Source: Bilabrum cf. latius (lineage: Eukaryota > Bigyra: Bicosoecida > Bigyra > Bicosoecida). Taken from it: DNA of 64,000 nucleotides. Shown piece by piece: positions 19,773-31,765 of the stretch. The translations under genes were made by a program, and so were the position numbers. Location of the stretch: contig OZ237748.1 in assembly GCA_965178125.1 (NCBI GenBank), positions 992,001 to 1,056,000 of the forward strand. The letters are read 5' to 3'. Each line of letters starts with the position of its first letter. Position 1 is the first letter of the stretch. Below the pieces are notes generated by a model that saw only the letters and a list, made by a program, of their open reading frames with translations, was not told the DNA's origin and ran no database searches.

Positions 19773-22700
19773 ATGCTACAGTCTTACATCCACAGGGAAG
19801 ATGCGCTGCGTGAGGCTGCCAAACTTGGCAAAGTGGACGACTTGAGGGCTTACATGGATGCGGGAACGGACATTGAATCAAGAGATAAGGTGAGGTCAAC
19901 TTCAGCAGAATATTGTATTATCTCCATGTTTGTTAAGCAGTATATGAAGAAGGCCCAGTCGTCGAATTGCGGCCAAGAACCGCAGCTGTTGACCGCATGA
20001 ATCTTGCTACGGGGTTCACTGACTACGTATCTGCCAAGCATGCCAAAAGCAGCGGCGTATACCGTATATCCGAATTATGCGTAGCGACCACGGGATGTGG
20101 TACCGACACTCGGTAGTGCACTGACTGCGATACAGAGGTGGCTAGGTGTGGGACTTCTTGGAGCTGCACTGGTACAAATACGTGATCAATAGATGCAAGC
20201 TATTTGATGTCTTAACCTTCATATGCTGCCATACCGGCAGTCCAGCAGTCGCGTGAACAAGTCTGCTACACGGTAGATGTCGCGGGAGGTGGTCGCATAT
20301 CCGATCGTTGAAGCGTGCCTGCATACTTGTAACAACTGATACAATTTATAATTCATTGTGCAATGTCCCCTGGGGTATCTTGCTACAGTGGTAGCTGAAT
20401 CCTGCTGCAGATTGATGCATGTCCGAGTTTGATTCGCCCGCCGCTGCACCGCAGTATGGAAGAACAGCCGCACACTATGCAGCAATGGAAGGTCGCTTGG
20501 ACTGCCTGAAGCTTGCCATCGAAAGAGGTGCTGATATGGACGCAGCAAAATCTGTGAGGAGGACAGGCTGATACAACGGCTACAATGTGTGTGAAGGTCG
20601 TGACAATGAGTGTTACTCTCAAACTAAGCAAGCTAACTTAGCTAGACTGATCGCTTGTCCATAGATCTGAAGTGTTCCACCGGACAGCTTTTAGACTTGA
20701 TGCTGGCATATGCAATGCACTGCGTTCCATCCACCGTGTGCCCATCCGGATACTCATCGCAGGACGGCGTCACACCGGCCCATGTGGCGGCGGGGGCAGG
20801 CGACCTTGAGTGTCTTCGCTTGATCGCTGCACTTGGCGGGGATTTGAATGCTCGTAGGAATGTGAGTCGAAACCACGGCTTTACTAACGAATTACAATAG
20901 CTTTCTTCTGTTCAGTGTATTCGGATATTGAGGTGTTTACGTAATCGCGCAAACCCTTGCGACTGCATGTCTTCATACACATTCTGCGAGCCTCAAGCTG
21001 CCTTTCCCATCCAAGTGGCCGACCACTTCTCTTCCCTGCCCATCCAGAAGAGCTCCCATCTTGACCTGATGCGCATACCCTCCCTACCTTGCGCTCAATT
21101 CTCCGTGTTACCATGCGCATCGCAGAATGGCGCCACACCGGCTCATTTGGCAGCATTAAAAGGCCACCCCGAGTGTCTCCGCTTGATCGTTGCACTCGGT
21201 GGGGATGTGAACTCTCAGGCTAATGTGAGCGAGAAACATTGCCTGCTCGCAGGTGCAGCTGCGAGTCTGCACGTAGTGCAATTTGACAATGGGGTGCTCG
21301 CGTGATCTTGGTAGCTAGGATCTATCGGCAGCGAGACGCGGCTGTTGGTTCCAATTCTCGTGTCCGACTGCCAATGCAACAGAGCTTACGCATCCCGGGT
21401 AGACCTGATGCTGGCAAATGCCCTACCCTGCGCTCCTTCCTCCATGCTCCCATTAACATCGTAGAATGGCGCCACGCCAGCTCATATAGCTGCAGTCAAA
21501 GGCCACTTTGAATGCCTCCGCTGGATCTCTGCCCTTGGCGGGGATGTGAACGCTTAGAATTTCGTGAGGTAGCCTCTAGAACCATGGCTTGGTCACAAGT
21601 GTGCGAGCTTGTTCGGAGTGTAGTTGCTTAAAGGCATGTCTTCATGATCGCGCAAGCTAGCGGAAAGAGGTGGTTATTGCTAGAAAGATTAACAATGTCT
21701 CACTCCAGGCATGGAACAAGGGCTTTGTGCACGCTTTAAGCTGCCTTCCCCATCCACTTACTCCGGGAAGGGTTCACTGTTCGTTCGCGAACGTGCAGGG
21801 TCTACACACTTCTTTTAGAACCCCGGGCAAACATTACAAGATCGGTCCCGGCGAGTTCCTTCTCAGCATTCACTCGAACGCGTGCTCCATGTGCCCATTT
21901 TCATCGCAGAACGGCATCACACCGGTTCATTTAGCAGCTTTAAAAGGCCACTCCGAGTGTATCCACTATATTGCGGCACTTGGCGGGGATGTGAATTCTC
22001 AAGCTCATGCAAGGTTGAACTACGGCTATACCACAAGGGTGAGAGTCTGGCCGTACTGCAATTGGTCAGTGGCGTGTCTGCATGACTGGAAGAATGACAG
22101 GTAACCATCGACTCTAAATAAGAGCACTGATTACCTTGAAACCCGGACCAAGTGGCCATTTGCGAGCTTTCAGCCGCATTTCCCATCTATATTCCCGACC
22201 ATACCTCTCCCCCGCCAACCCAACATAGCTCACATCTAGACTTGATGCTCGCACTTGCACTTCGCTGCTCTCTTTTCTGCATTTTCTGAAGTCCATCGCA
22301 GAACGGCGCCACACCGGCCCATAAAGCAGCACAGGGCGGCCACCTTGAGTCTCTCCGCTTGATCGCTGCACTTGGCGGGGATATGAATGCTCGTGGTGAT
22401 GTGAGAGACAGCCACGTCTTTACCATAGGTGTTCGAGTTTGTCCGGAGAATCATTACTTTTTGGCACGTCTGCACGATAGCGCAAACTGGTTGCAACGTG
22501 TGGTTTTTGCTTAGACAATAAGATCGACAACATTTCTCACTCCAGGCCTGGAACATGGGCTTTGCATAAGCATGTGGCCGGCTGGGAAAGTTCCCATTCA
22601 TGAGGCCGCCAACGTCTCCCCTGCCCATCCAGAGGAGCTTGCATCTTGACATGGTGCTCATACCACCCTACCTTGCGCTCCATCCTTCACATTTCCATAT

Positions 22701-25635
22701 TCGTCGCAGAATGGCGCTACACCGGCCCATGTGGCAGTATAGGCAGGTGACCTTGAGTCTCTCCGCTTGATCGCTGCACTTGGCGGGAATGTGAATGCTA
22801 AGAATTATGTAAGAGAAGAGTATTGCCGGATCACAAGTGTGCCAGTCTGTCCGTAGTGCAATTTGAGGACGGGGTGCCTGTGAGATCTTGGCACCTAGAG
22901 GCGGCAGGTTGCTGTTGATTAGAAGATCGACAACATGTCTCCATCCAGGCATGGAACATGGGCTTTTTGCGAGCCACAAGCTGCTTTCCCCGTCCAAGTG
23001 GCCGACCATTTCTCTTCCCTGTCCATCCAGAAGAGCTCACATCTTGACTTGATGCTCACACCTGCCCTACATTGCGTTACATCCTCCATGATCCTCTATA
23101 TTCATCGCAGTACGGCGCTACACCGGCTCATTTGGCAGCAAAGTATAGCTACTCCGAGTGTCTTCGCTTGATCATTGCACTCGGTGGGGATGTAAATGCT
23201 CGCGATTGTGTAAGATAAAGGAATTGCTTGGTTGCAACTGTGCGTATCTGGAGAAGATTGGCTTTTGTGGGGCTCACTGAACGATCGATGCAGCACTGAT
23301 GAATAGTTCAACGCGGGGTGTGTCCAAAATGCCACTTAATAAGCCAGCCTGGAGCCGGGGCTGCCAAAAAGCTTGCCTGACAAGACCTAAACTTCGTCTT
23401 ACCCGGATGCTACAATCCCCTCGTTTACCCGCAGGGTGGATACACCCCCTTACACACGGCAGCGTACTATGGCAACACCGCCTGCGCCATCATCCTTATG
23501 GAGGCAGGGGCCCGCGGGGACATCAGACACTACGTGAGCATCCGCATTGAATAGTACAGAAATCTTCGTTGTCATCACCTTGATCTGTGTCCTGTCTTTC
23601 AATGCAAACCTGTCACTACTTTGATTTGTTGACCCCCCTGCAAGCCCCCCTCCCCCCCTTGCCTCCTCTTCAGTTCTCTGACCCCCCCCTCCCCCCCTTG
23701 CCTCCTCTTCAGTTCTCTGACCCCCCCCTCCCCTCCTTGCCTCCTCTTCAGTTCTCTGCCCACCCCCCCCCCCCCCCTCTTGCCTCGTCTTCAATGCTGC
23801 AGTATGGCTGCACTCCAGTAGAGATGGCACTATACCAGAGCAAGACTGGAACCGCTGCTGCAATACGATCATTCGTTTCCAGGAGAATCCGACAATCCCG
23901 AAGGTTGCTGTGCTGGCGGAGGGCAGTGGAGGGCAAGAGGGACGCAGGCAGAATCTTCCGAGCGGCCGCCGAGGGGAGGCCCCTGGAGCTGGCTAAGAGG
24001 CTGAGGCTCGGCAAGCTGAATGGCGGTCTATCAGCATTGGGCCTGTTACCCGACACAGACGGTCTACGTGCTCTATTGGAAAGAAGTAGAGACTAGCGCT
24101 GCGCCACCCGGCTAGAAGAAAGCATGACAAGGCCTGGCACGCAGCTCGTGTGCGGCCCCATGTTGGCGGCTGCGCTGGGGGGACACGAAGAGTGCGTGCG
24201 TATCATCGCAGCTGCAATCGATGAGCATGCAGGCCAATCGGAGAGTCCTGATACAACACGTGGCCATCTGATGGAGGCTCAGGCGTTGCGGTGTGTGGTG
24301 CGAAGCGATGCAGCGGCTTCATCACATGCGCAAGCTAGTAACCTGTCAGGATTTACATCTGATGGCGCTGTCTGGAACAAAGTGGTCCTACCCTGCGATG
24401 AGCTGTGTGGACTGTTTCACTCGGCTGTCAATAACGATAGTGAACCACGCCCGGGTCTCGATGATGCTCTGAGGACGTATGCTTCTTGGATGCGAGCTGC
24501 ATTGGAGGCTATATTCCTGCCAGCTGCGACTATAGCAGCGGAGTCTGTCGCCATGGCTGCATGCATGGCAGAGAGGCTCAGACCGGCAATCGAGGAGACC
24601 AGCATGTGCGAGGCACTGCAGCAGGAACTTGCGGATAAATTGAAATAGGTGCGAGACATGGAGGAAACACTGAGGAAACTTTGGAAGGAAGCCGAAGCTG
24701 TCCGCTAGAGGGCCGTCGCATGCAACAAGCTTCGCATTGATGTGGAGACATGCATGTGGAGGGCCCAGGAAGATGCGACCAGGACGTGCGGCGAGCTCCG
24801 AGTGCCCCCTGGGCTGGCTCGGCCCATCGATCCGGATACTCTGATCAGCTGGGGCTAGGGTTTACGCAAGAGCGTAGACGGACCGTATCTTCAACGTAGC
24901 GTAGATGCACTGCAGGGTGCAGTAGCTGGCGGAACGGAGGGCTAGGAGCCTACAGGCCAAGACGTTCTCGCAGCTATCTGCTCTGTAGACGCAAAACCGG
25001 CCAATGAACTTGATGCCACACGGCCCTCCACGTATGGTGCTGCCGATTGGTCTGCATCAGTTGCTGCCGATGGGTCTGCATCAGTTGCTGCCGATGGGTC
25101 TGCATCAGTTGCTGCTGGATGCACTGACACGTCGATTAAGGCAGAAGGGTAGAAGCAGGTCGCCATTCCCTTGAACGCGTCTGCGCCATCCATCCGGGAA
25201 TCCATGTTGGTCACGGCACGCAGTGCGTTCGAACGGACTGTCGGGCGGGTTGCTCCCCAACTTGTATTACTTCAACCTGCCGGTAGTCATGGCGGCTGTC
25301 CTGGAAACACCTCGGACCCCAAGAGCGAGTCAGGAGACTCAGCTTCAGCACCTGCCGCCACAGCGAGCGGCAGCCCTGGTGGCTCTCCAAATCGCTTCCT
25401 AATGCGGTATAGATAGGGGAGTGGCGGCGTATCAATGTGGCGAGGCGCGTCTTCCCAAAGAGCTTCGGCACACGGGTCCGCTCGTGTGGACCGGATCCGA
25501 TGCAACGAATTCAGGAGACGAATTTCCGTTGAGCTTTGTCACAGCATATAGCGCATAGAGGACATTGCGCTTAAGCTCGCGGCTGCGCGATCCAGGGTGT
25601 AGGCCAGGTGGATGGAAGCAAAGACTAAGACCTGA
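19773..25635 (+). CDS. Ankyrin gene A (11 exons)
   Basis: Exons: 19773-19889; nine exons of exactly 99 nt, each one 33-residue ankyrin repeat (20455-20553, 20763-20861, 21126-21224, 21465-21563, 21910-22008, 22302-22400, 22710-22808, 23111-23209, 23435-23533); last exon 23803-25635. All introns are phase 0 with GTGAG/GTAAGA donors, except a GC donor (CAT|GCAAGG) after 22008. The last exon carries the WRRAVEGKRDAG...RPLELAKRLRLGKL signature shared by the other ankyrin genes here, then a coiled-coil and a Ser/Ala-rich tail. TAG codons: 21555 (aligned with Gln of a sister repeat), 22740 (same), and nine in the last exon; no internal TAA or TGA. About 946 residues. Partner unknown; likely a protein-interaction scaffold. 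Confidence 0.85.
23636..23765 (+). repeat. 39-bp tandem repeat ending in splice-acceptor-like CTTCAG
   Basis: Three to four copies of a C-rich 39-bp unit, each with a pyrimidine tract followed by CTCTTCAG, in the last intron of ankyrin gene A. The true acceptor (TGCAG|TATGGC, 23802) follows a related C-run. Confidence 0.85.
25039..25112 (+). repeat. 24-bp coding tandem repeat
   Basis: Three copies of a 24-bp unit encode AADWSASV, AADGSASV, AADGSASV in the C-terminal tail of ankyrin protein A. Confidence 0.85.
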
Positions 25636-26043
25636 AGAAGCAGTTATAACTTATTTCCTGAGTGCTAGACCTTTAACCCGGACCACTAATCCGGATCCTG
25701 TGTCGGATCCGATGGATCAGAACTTGTTTTTCATTCACACACCATTGGCTCATGTATAGTCTAGGGATCTATGGATTCTGATACGGATTGGCAGATTCCA
25801 ATAACTATAGCTTATCCCAAAGACACATTCCATGCATGTCCCCGATCCCGCGGACCCACTGGGCTTCACCCCGAAGGACTGGTTCTTCAGGTGACGCCAC
25901 TACGGCTATGATCCCAGGCTATGAGGAGGGAGGAGCTAGATCAACTTTCCTCACAACGGCGAGGCTTTGCTCCCATGACTCGTGATGCCCTGCCGCCTGT
26001 CCTTCCTGCACCCGAGTCAGCCTGATCCTGATCCTGCCGTGCT
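25636..26043. other. Convergent intergenic region
   Basis: Space between the convergent 3' ends of ankyrin gene A and VPS51. GGATCC-containing phrases recur (25695-25715). No gene seen. Confidence 0.5.
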
Positions 26044-29000
26044 TTACCCGACCTCGCCCTCTCGTCCCGCATCCTACTGTTCGACCAGCCCATCACCACC
26101 CTGCTCAGCCGCTTCCTCATCCAGATCGTCCTCTTCTTCCTCTTCATCCACAACCAGCGGCGCGGCGCAGTCCAGCTCGCCCGCCCATTCACCCACGGCT
26201 CCAAGCACCAGCTCCTGCACCACCAAGCGGGGCAACAGCTCCGAATCCTCATCGTCATCCTCTTCACCACCCCGCCGCCCCTCGGCCGCCGCACTCATCA
26301 CACCGTCCAGAAGCGGCCACACCGCAGCCCGCGCCGGGCCCCACCCGCACACTGCTCCCGCCGCCAGCCCCACGCAAGCCAGATCCACCTGCAGCTGCTT
26401 CAATCCACCGGTGGACGCCCGCAGGTCGCCGCTCCGGACCCAACGCAGGAGCGGGCGCAGGGAGGATGCAGCCGCCTGCGCCGCCCACGGCCCCGCCTGC
26501 AGACACTCGTCACCCTGCGAACCAGAGGCAGATCCGGATGCGGAACCGGCGCCGCGCCTGCCCATGCGACCGTTGGGCCCGGCAGCGCCCCCGCCACCAC
26601 TCGTCACACCTCCCCCATCGCCCAGCGCCGCAGCCACAGACGCGGCCACGTCGTGCGAGGGACCTGCACCACCGTGCGATGCACCCTGCTCGCCCCCCCC
26701 CGCACCCAGCCCGTCTCGCCCCGCGTCCATGCCGCCCGCAGCTCCTGGCCCCGCCCCGTCCCCACTCGTCACACCCCCCATGGCCCTCATCGCCCCGGGA
26801 AAGACCCCCCCGCACGCCCCCCGCATCGCCTCCGCCGCCCCCTGCCCCCGCAGCAGCTCCGCCACCCCCTCACTCGTCACACCGGGCCCCCCTCCCCCCA
26901 GCGCCGCCACCGCCGCGTCCCTACCCCGGGCCAGACCCCTCGCCCACACCCGCACCGCTGCCCTGGGCCCCTCGGGTTCGAAACCGGGACCGGGCCTCCA
27001 GTCAGCCGCGCTGGCGGACCGCACCAGCAGTGACCCCAGCTTGCGACCAAGTCCCCGAGCAGCTGCTCCGGCCTCCTCCCCCGCGGCCAGGGAACAAGCC
27101 CTCGCCAGGGCAGAAGCCCCCGCCTCGGCCGCCATGCTCGCGGCCTCGCAGGCCTCGGCCTCCTCCCCCCTCCTGGGGCGGGGGAGGAGCAGCTCCCGGG
27201 GGGTGCGCTTGCGGGGGGGGCTGCGCTTGGGGGCTCTCTTCGTGCCGCCATCTTCATATTCGTCCTCCTGTCCATCGTCGTCATCTTCATCTTCATCTTC
27301 GTCGCCCTCCTCCTCCTCCCCGTCCCCAGGATCCGCGAACAGCCCGCTGCGGACGGATCCCAGCGCACTCGTCACACCATGCGCGCCCCACCACCACAGC
27401 GCGCGGGCACACACCAGACGCCCCACCAGACCCACGTCCAGCGCCACACTCGTCACACCCCCAGCCCCAGGGACGCTCGCCAGACCCGCGGCGTACCCCA
27501 GATCCGCCTTGCCCGCCGCCGCCGCAGCAGCACCGTGCAATGCACCCGTAGAGGACCCCTGCGACAGGGCTGCTGGAGTCCTGCCGAATACCACTCCGGA
27601 TGGAGCGTGGTGTGACGACGACGGGGCACCGGAGGAGCCACCGTCGCGACCAGCACCCCCGTGCAATGCACCCGCAGACGGGCCCATGGCCAGGGCCAGG
27701 AAACCGATTTCGGCTCCGGATCTCGCCCCCTCGTCCCGCGACGCACCTCCCCCCGCGCCGCCGCCGCCGGAAACACCCGCCCCCGCCGCACCCCCCACCG
27801 AGGGCACCACGGGCGCCGCCACCGACTCCCACCCGTCCGCACTCGTCACACCACCACCCCCGCTCGCCAGCCGCCGGAGAGCCGCAGGCACCGCCGCGAC
27901 GGCGTCCCCGACGGCCGCCGCGAGCTAAACCGGAAACGCCCTCCCCAGGTCGGGCAGCGCGCGCATGAGGCCGAGCACCAGAGGGCGGCACCTGCGGCTC
28001 GACTGCGCCAGGGAACACAGGGCGGCGGCGCACGCGGCCGCCGCCAACCGGGGTCCCGGCCGGTTCCGCAAGCGCGGCGCCAGCGCCTCCACCGCCGCGG
28101 CCGCTTGTTCCCTGGCCTGGGCCTCGAACCACCGGCGGGCTGCGGCGGTGGGCGCCCCCGGCCCCAGCCGCATGCCCTCGAGTGGCAGCCCGGGGAGCAG
28201 GGGGGGGGGCTCCACGGGGGTACCCGGTTCCGCAGGGGTTCCGCTGCGCGGCGCCGATGCGGCGGCCCGTCCTGCAGCCGCGTTGTCCATGGCCCCTGGC
28301 GCGGCCAGGACAGCCGCCAGCAGAGCATGAACCGCTCTGCGCCTGCCCGCCCCCAGTGCCCCCTGCACGCCCAGCCGAGCCGCCCCCTCGGCCGCTTCCG
28401 CCCCCCTGTCCCTGAGCCTTAGGCTGGGGGGGAGCTGGGGGGCCAGGGCCTAAAGGGAGACGAGGAGAGTCTGAGCCGCCCTAGAGGCGCGCGCCGGGGT
28501 GTGACGAGCGCCAGGGGAGGCGCATGCCGCGGCGCTCAGGGCCAGAAGGGTCCTTCCGTGGGTCAGCAGGGTGGCCAAAGCGGGTTTGGCCACCTCCGCC
28601 GCGATCAACCCGGCGATGGGCCCTCTGCCGAGCCTGTCGCCCCCACTGCCACCGCTGCCAGAACTGCCTCTGCCTCTGCCTCTGCCTCTCCGACTATGAT
28701 CATCACCATCGTCGCCGGAATGGCTCCCACCTTGCTGGTGCAATGCCCCCCTCACCCGAGCCACGAGAGCGGTTGCACCCGGGGGCAGCGGCAGCGGGCA
28801 GGTGCCCATGGGGACCGCACTCGTCACACCTCCACCCCTGCCACCCTCGCCCCCACTCCCACCCTCACTCGTCACACCCCTCAGCACCCCCTCGGCGGCC
28901 AGGACCCCCTCCCGCAGGGCACCCAGCCAGCCCCCCGCGGCTCCTTCCGCGAACCGATCCGACGCCTGCTCTAGGCCCTCCCCCTGTGCCTCCGTCTGGA

Positions 29001-30396
29001 AGGGGGGGAGGCCTAGAGCAGAGGAAGAGGGTGACCCGGACTTGGAGGCCGGAGGCTTCGCACTCGTCACACCCCCATCACCGCCCCCAGCGGTCCCCGG
29101 CAGAAGCCCGTGCAGCTCCCCGGCGCACAGCCCGCCGCGCCCCGCACTCGTCACACCAAGGCGAGCCGCGGCCGCCTCGAGGGCCCCCCGCAGCCACAGC
29201 AGCAGCAGCGCCCCGACCTCGCACTCGTCACACCCCACCCGCAGCAGCAGGCCGGCCGCCTCCGTGACCTGCCCCGCCCCCCGGAGCGAGCCCAGCCGGG
29301 CGGACTCGGAGCCGGAAAGAGAAGGGGGCTCCCAGGCGGGGGCGCCATCGTGCAGTGCACCCATAGCACCGGCCATCCCCGCGGAATCTTCATCTTCAGC
29401 GCCGTCATCGTCGAGCCCAGAGCGGCGGGCCTCCGCGGCATCTGCCGCCGCGCGCGCCCACGCCGCCGCCGGCTCCAGGCCGGTCCCCGCACTCGTCACA
29501 CCCGAAGCATCGCCGCCCGTGTTCCCCTCTCCCCCCTCCTCCGCCCTGCCTCCATCGCGACCGCCGCCCGCCGCCGCCGCCGCCCCCCACATGCGCCTCC
29601 ACAGCCTGACGCGGAGCCCGGCGGCCGCCATCTCCGTCTCCCGGGCGATGGGCGCCAGCAGCACCCGCACCGCACCGCCGTGCGATGCACCATCCCCCCC
29701 ACCGCCCTCCTTCGATTCTCCCTCCTCACTCGTCACACCCTCACTCGTCACACCCACGGCCCGCAGCCCCTTGACCCCCCCCTCGTAGTACCTCCCCGCC
29801 TGCCCCTCCGCCCCCAGCTCCACCGCCCGACGGAGCCGGGCGGGCAGCCGCAGCAAGGCCTCGAGTCGTCTCAAGCGCCGCTGCTGCCCCAGCAGCCGAC
29901 TCACCTCCTCCCGTCTCCGCCGGAGGGCGCCGTCCACCAAACCGGAAGTGTCCGCCAGCCGGTCCATCCTGCCCCTCAGGGCGGCAGAGGCCTCCCCGAT
30001 GCCACCCGCGGCGCCCCTCACGTCCCGCACCGTGGAGGCCGCGCCGAGGAACCTTCGGTAGTTGGCGTACACGAGTTCCTGCACGCCGCCCAGGAGAGAT
30101 TGCCGCTCCGAATCCAGGCGCAGGCTCTCTGCGGCCAGCGAGGCCACGTCCTTTGATCGGAGCAGATGCCTCACGTACTCCTTGGGCTCCAGCTGCGGGG
30201 AGTCGATGTCGAGGGCCGGGGGGTTGGCCCTGTGTCCCGGGTGCATCTGGGCGGAGGAGGGGGAGGGGCCTTCTTTGCCTCCAGCAGCCGTGTCGATCCT
30301 GCCCAGATCACCCATCCCACCTCCGTTGGTTTGTTGCTCCTCCTCCTCCTCCTCGGGAGCAGAGACACCGTAGAACTGCTCCATGAGAGCCATCAT
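26044..30396 (-). CDS. VPS51: VPS51, GARP/EARP tethering-complex subunit
   Basis: VPS51 helps tether endosome-derived vesicles at the trans-Golgi. The N-terminal region (~residues 1-210) matches the family: MEQFYGVSA, then DIDSP, a heptad segment with LVYANYRRFLGA, and LLRLPARLRRAVELGAEGQ. The C-terminus (LKQLQVDLACVGL) matches the family's GLQQVQVD-type segment. The frame is intron-free from ATG 30396 to TAA 26044, about 1,450 residues, nearly twice the usual length because of Gly/Ala/Ser-rich insertions. These contain 14 exact copies of the GTGTGACGAGTG motif. TAG codons at 28450, 27925 and 26074 (Q-TAG) join what would otherwise be three frames. If TAA were also sense it would end 8 codons later at TGA. 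Divergent from dynamin. Confidence 0.85.
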
Positions 30397-31765
30397 CCTG
30401 CGAGTGGGGGGGGGTGAATGGCGGTGAGTGAGTGGGAGGAGAGTGGGCGATGCACTCGAGGTGCAGTACCATGCTACAAGACATGGACGGGAATGATACG
30501 ATACCAGCCCAGGATGGATCCGCCAAGCGCGACGACGGTAGGAGAGAGACTGGTGTGATGACGCACCGTTTGACGGGTGAAGGACGGCGTGCACGGTACC
30601 AAGATGAAAGCGGAGGATGCAAAGCACACCATGTTGCTGCATATTCGATACGGTATGCCGGCCTACAGATGCGGCGCACCTGTGACAAGATTGCGCTGCA
30701 GCCAAATAGGCTCGCGGGCGTGATGCAACATCCGCATGCGCCAGCATCACTGGCAGCCTAGAGCTATACATCCACGGCGATTTCATTTGCTGTTGTACAC
30801 ATATAACTGAATGATCTGTTCGATCGCTCATGCGTGGAACCGGTGACGCTGGATCCACTGCTACAACAGCGTCTGCAACACCCACGGCTGGCGTTACACA
30901 CGGCAGTGCAACCGCCAAAGTCACTGCGCTAGCTGAGCTCAGATCTCACTTCATGTCATCGTCATCTCCATCTGCTGCCATGCCTTCTGTATTTCAAGAT
31001 AGGCGGAGCTTGCACATCAATTTCCCGAAATTGGTATTTTAAGAATGTACAGTGCTATTCAAAGGGTTCAATCCGGATTCTTCTTCGGTTGCAGTTTAAC
31101 TGGTTTCAGCTGGCGCAACATATATCGATCGGCACTGTAGGTGAGCAAAGTTTGTCATTTACTTGACCTGATCTGATGTTCGAGTTCGCGTTGACACTTG
31201 TCGCGTTGAGCGGATCATAGTTCCGGTTCATGTCTCAATGGGCGAGGCGCGCAGGCCGCCTCTGCCACGCGCTGCGTCAAATGACTGTTTTGTTTGCCGG
31301 AATGCTCGCTGCAGCTGCGTATTTATTGTCTCAGAGCAGTTGAATCTGTAGGTCTACGTTTGACTCTTGCCTGCCCGCAAGCATGTTGCGGTCGGGGCGA
31401 GTCTGCGACTTGGCTTGAGATGCAGCTGCCTGCACCTACTTTGCATGCGCACCGACATTCGCACAGGCCCTGTTTTGCAAATAATCACGGAATTATCTCG
31501 TTTGGCTCAATTAATCGCGGTTGCCTACGCACGGTGCTTCGAGCCTAGCTTGATCCACCATTTGCATCCACAGCCGTGCCCGTTGCACTCCGTCCAGCCC
31601 GGGCAACAACATGCCACATCTTACTTGCAATGCATCGCAGGTCTACGTATACGAGAGTAACGCTTGCTCTCAAAAAAATCCGGCTGAAGCTCGCATTCAG
31701 CACAAACACCCAGGCGCGCTTCCATCCAACGAGGCCTTCCAAAGACCCCGGACGCACTCGTCATC
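30397..31765. other. Divergent promoter region of VPS51 and dynamin
   Basis: About 1.37 kb of lower-GC DNA between two divergently transcribed, GC-rich genes. No convincing gene. A GCACTCGTCATC sequence resembling the coding 12-mer lies 5-16 bases upstream of the dynamin ATG (near 31754). Confidence 0.5.

Noticed and set aside
26466-29788. Long plus-strand Pro/Arg/His-rich frames opposite VPS51
   Set aside because: Shadows of a GC-rich gene; no domain and unusual composition.
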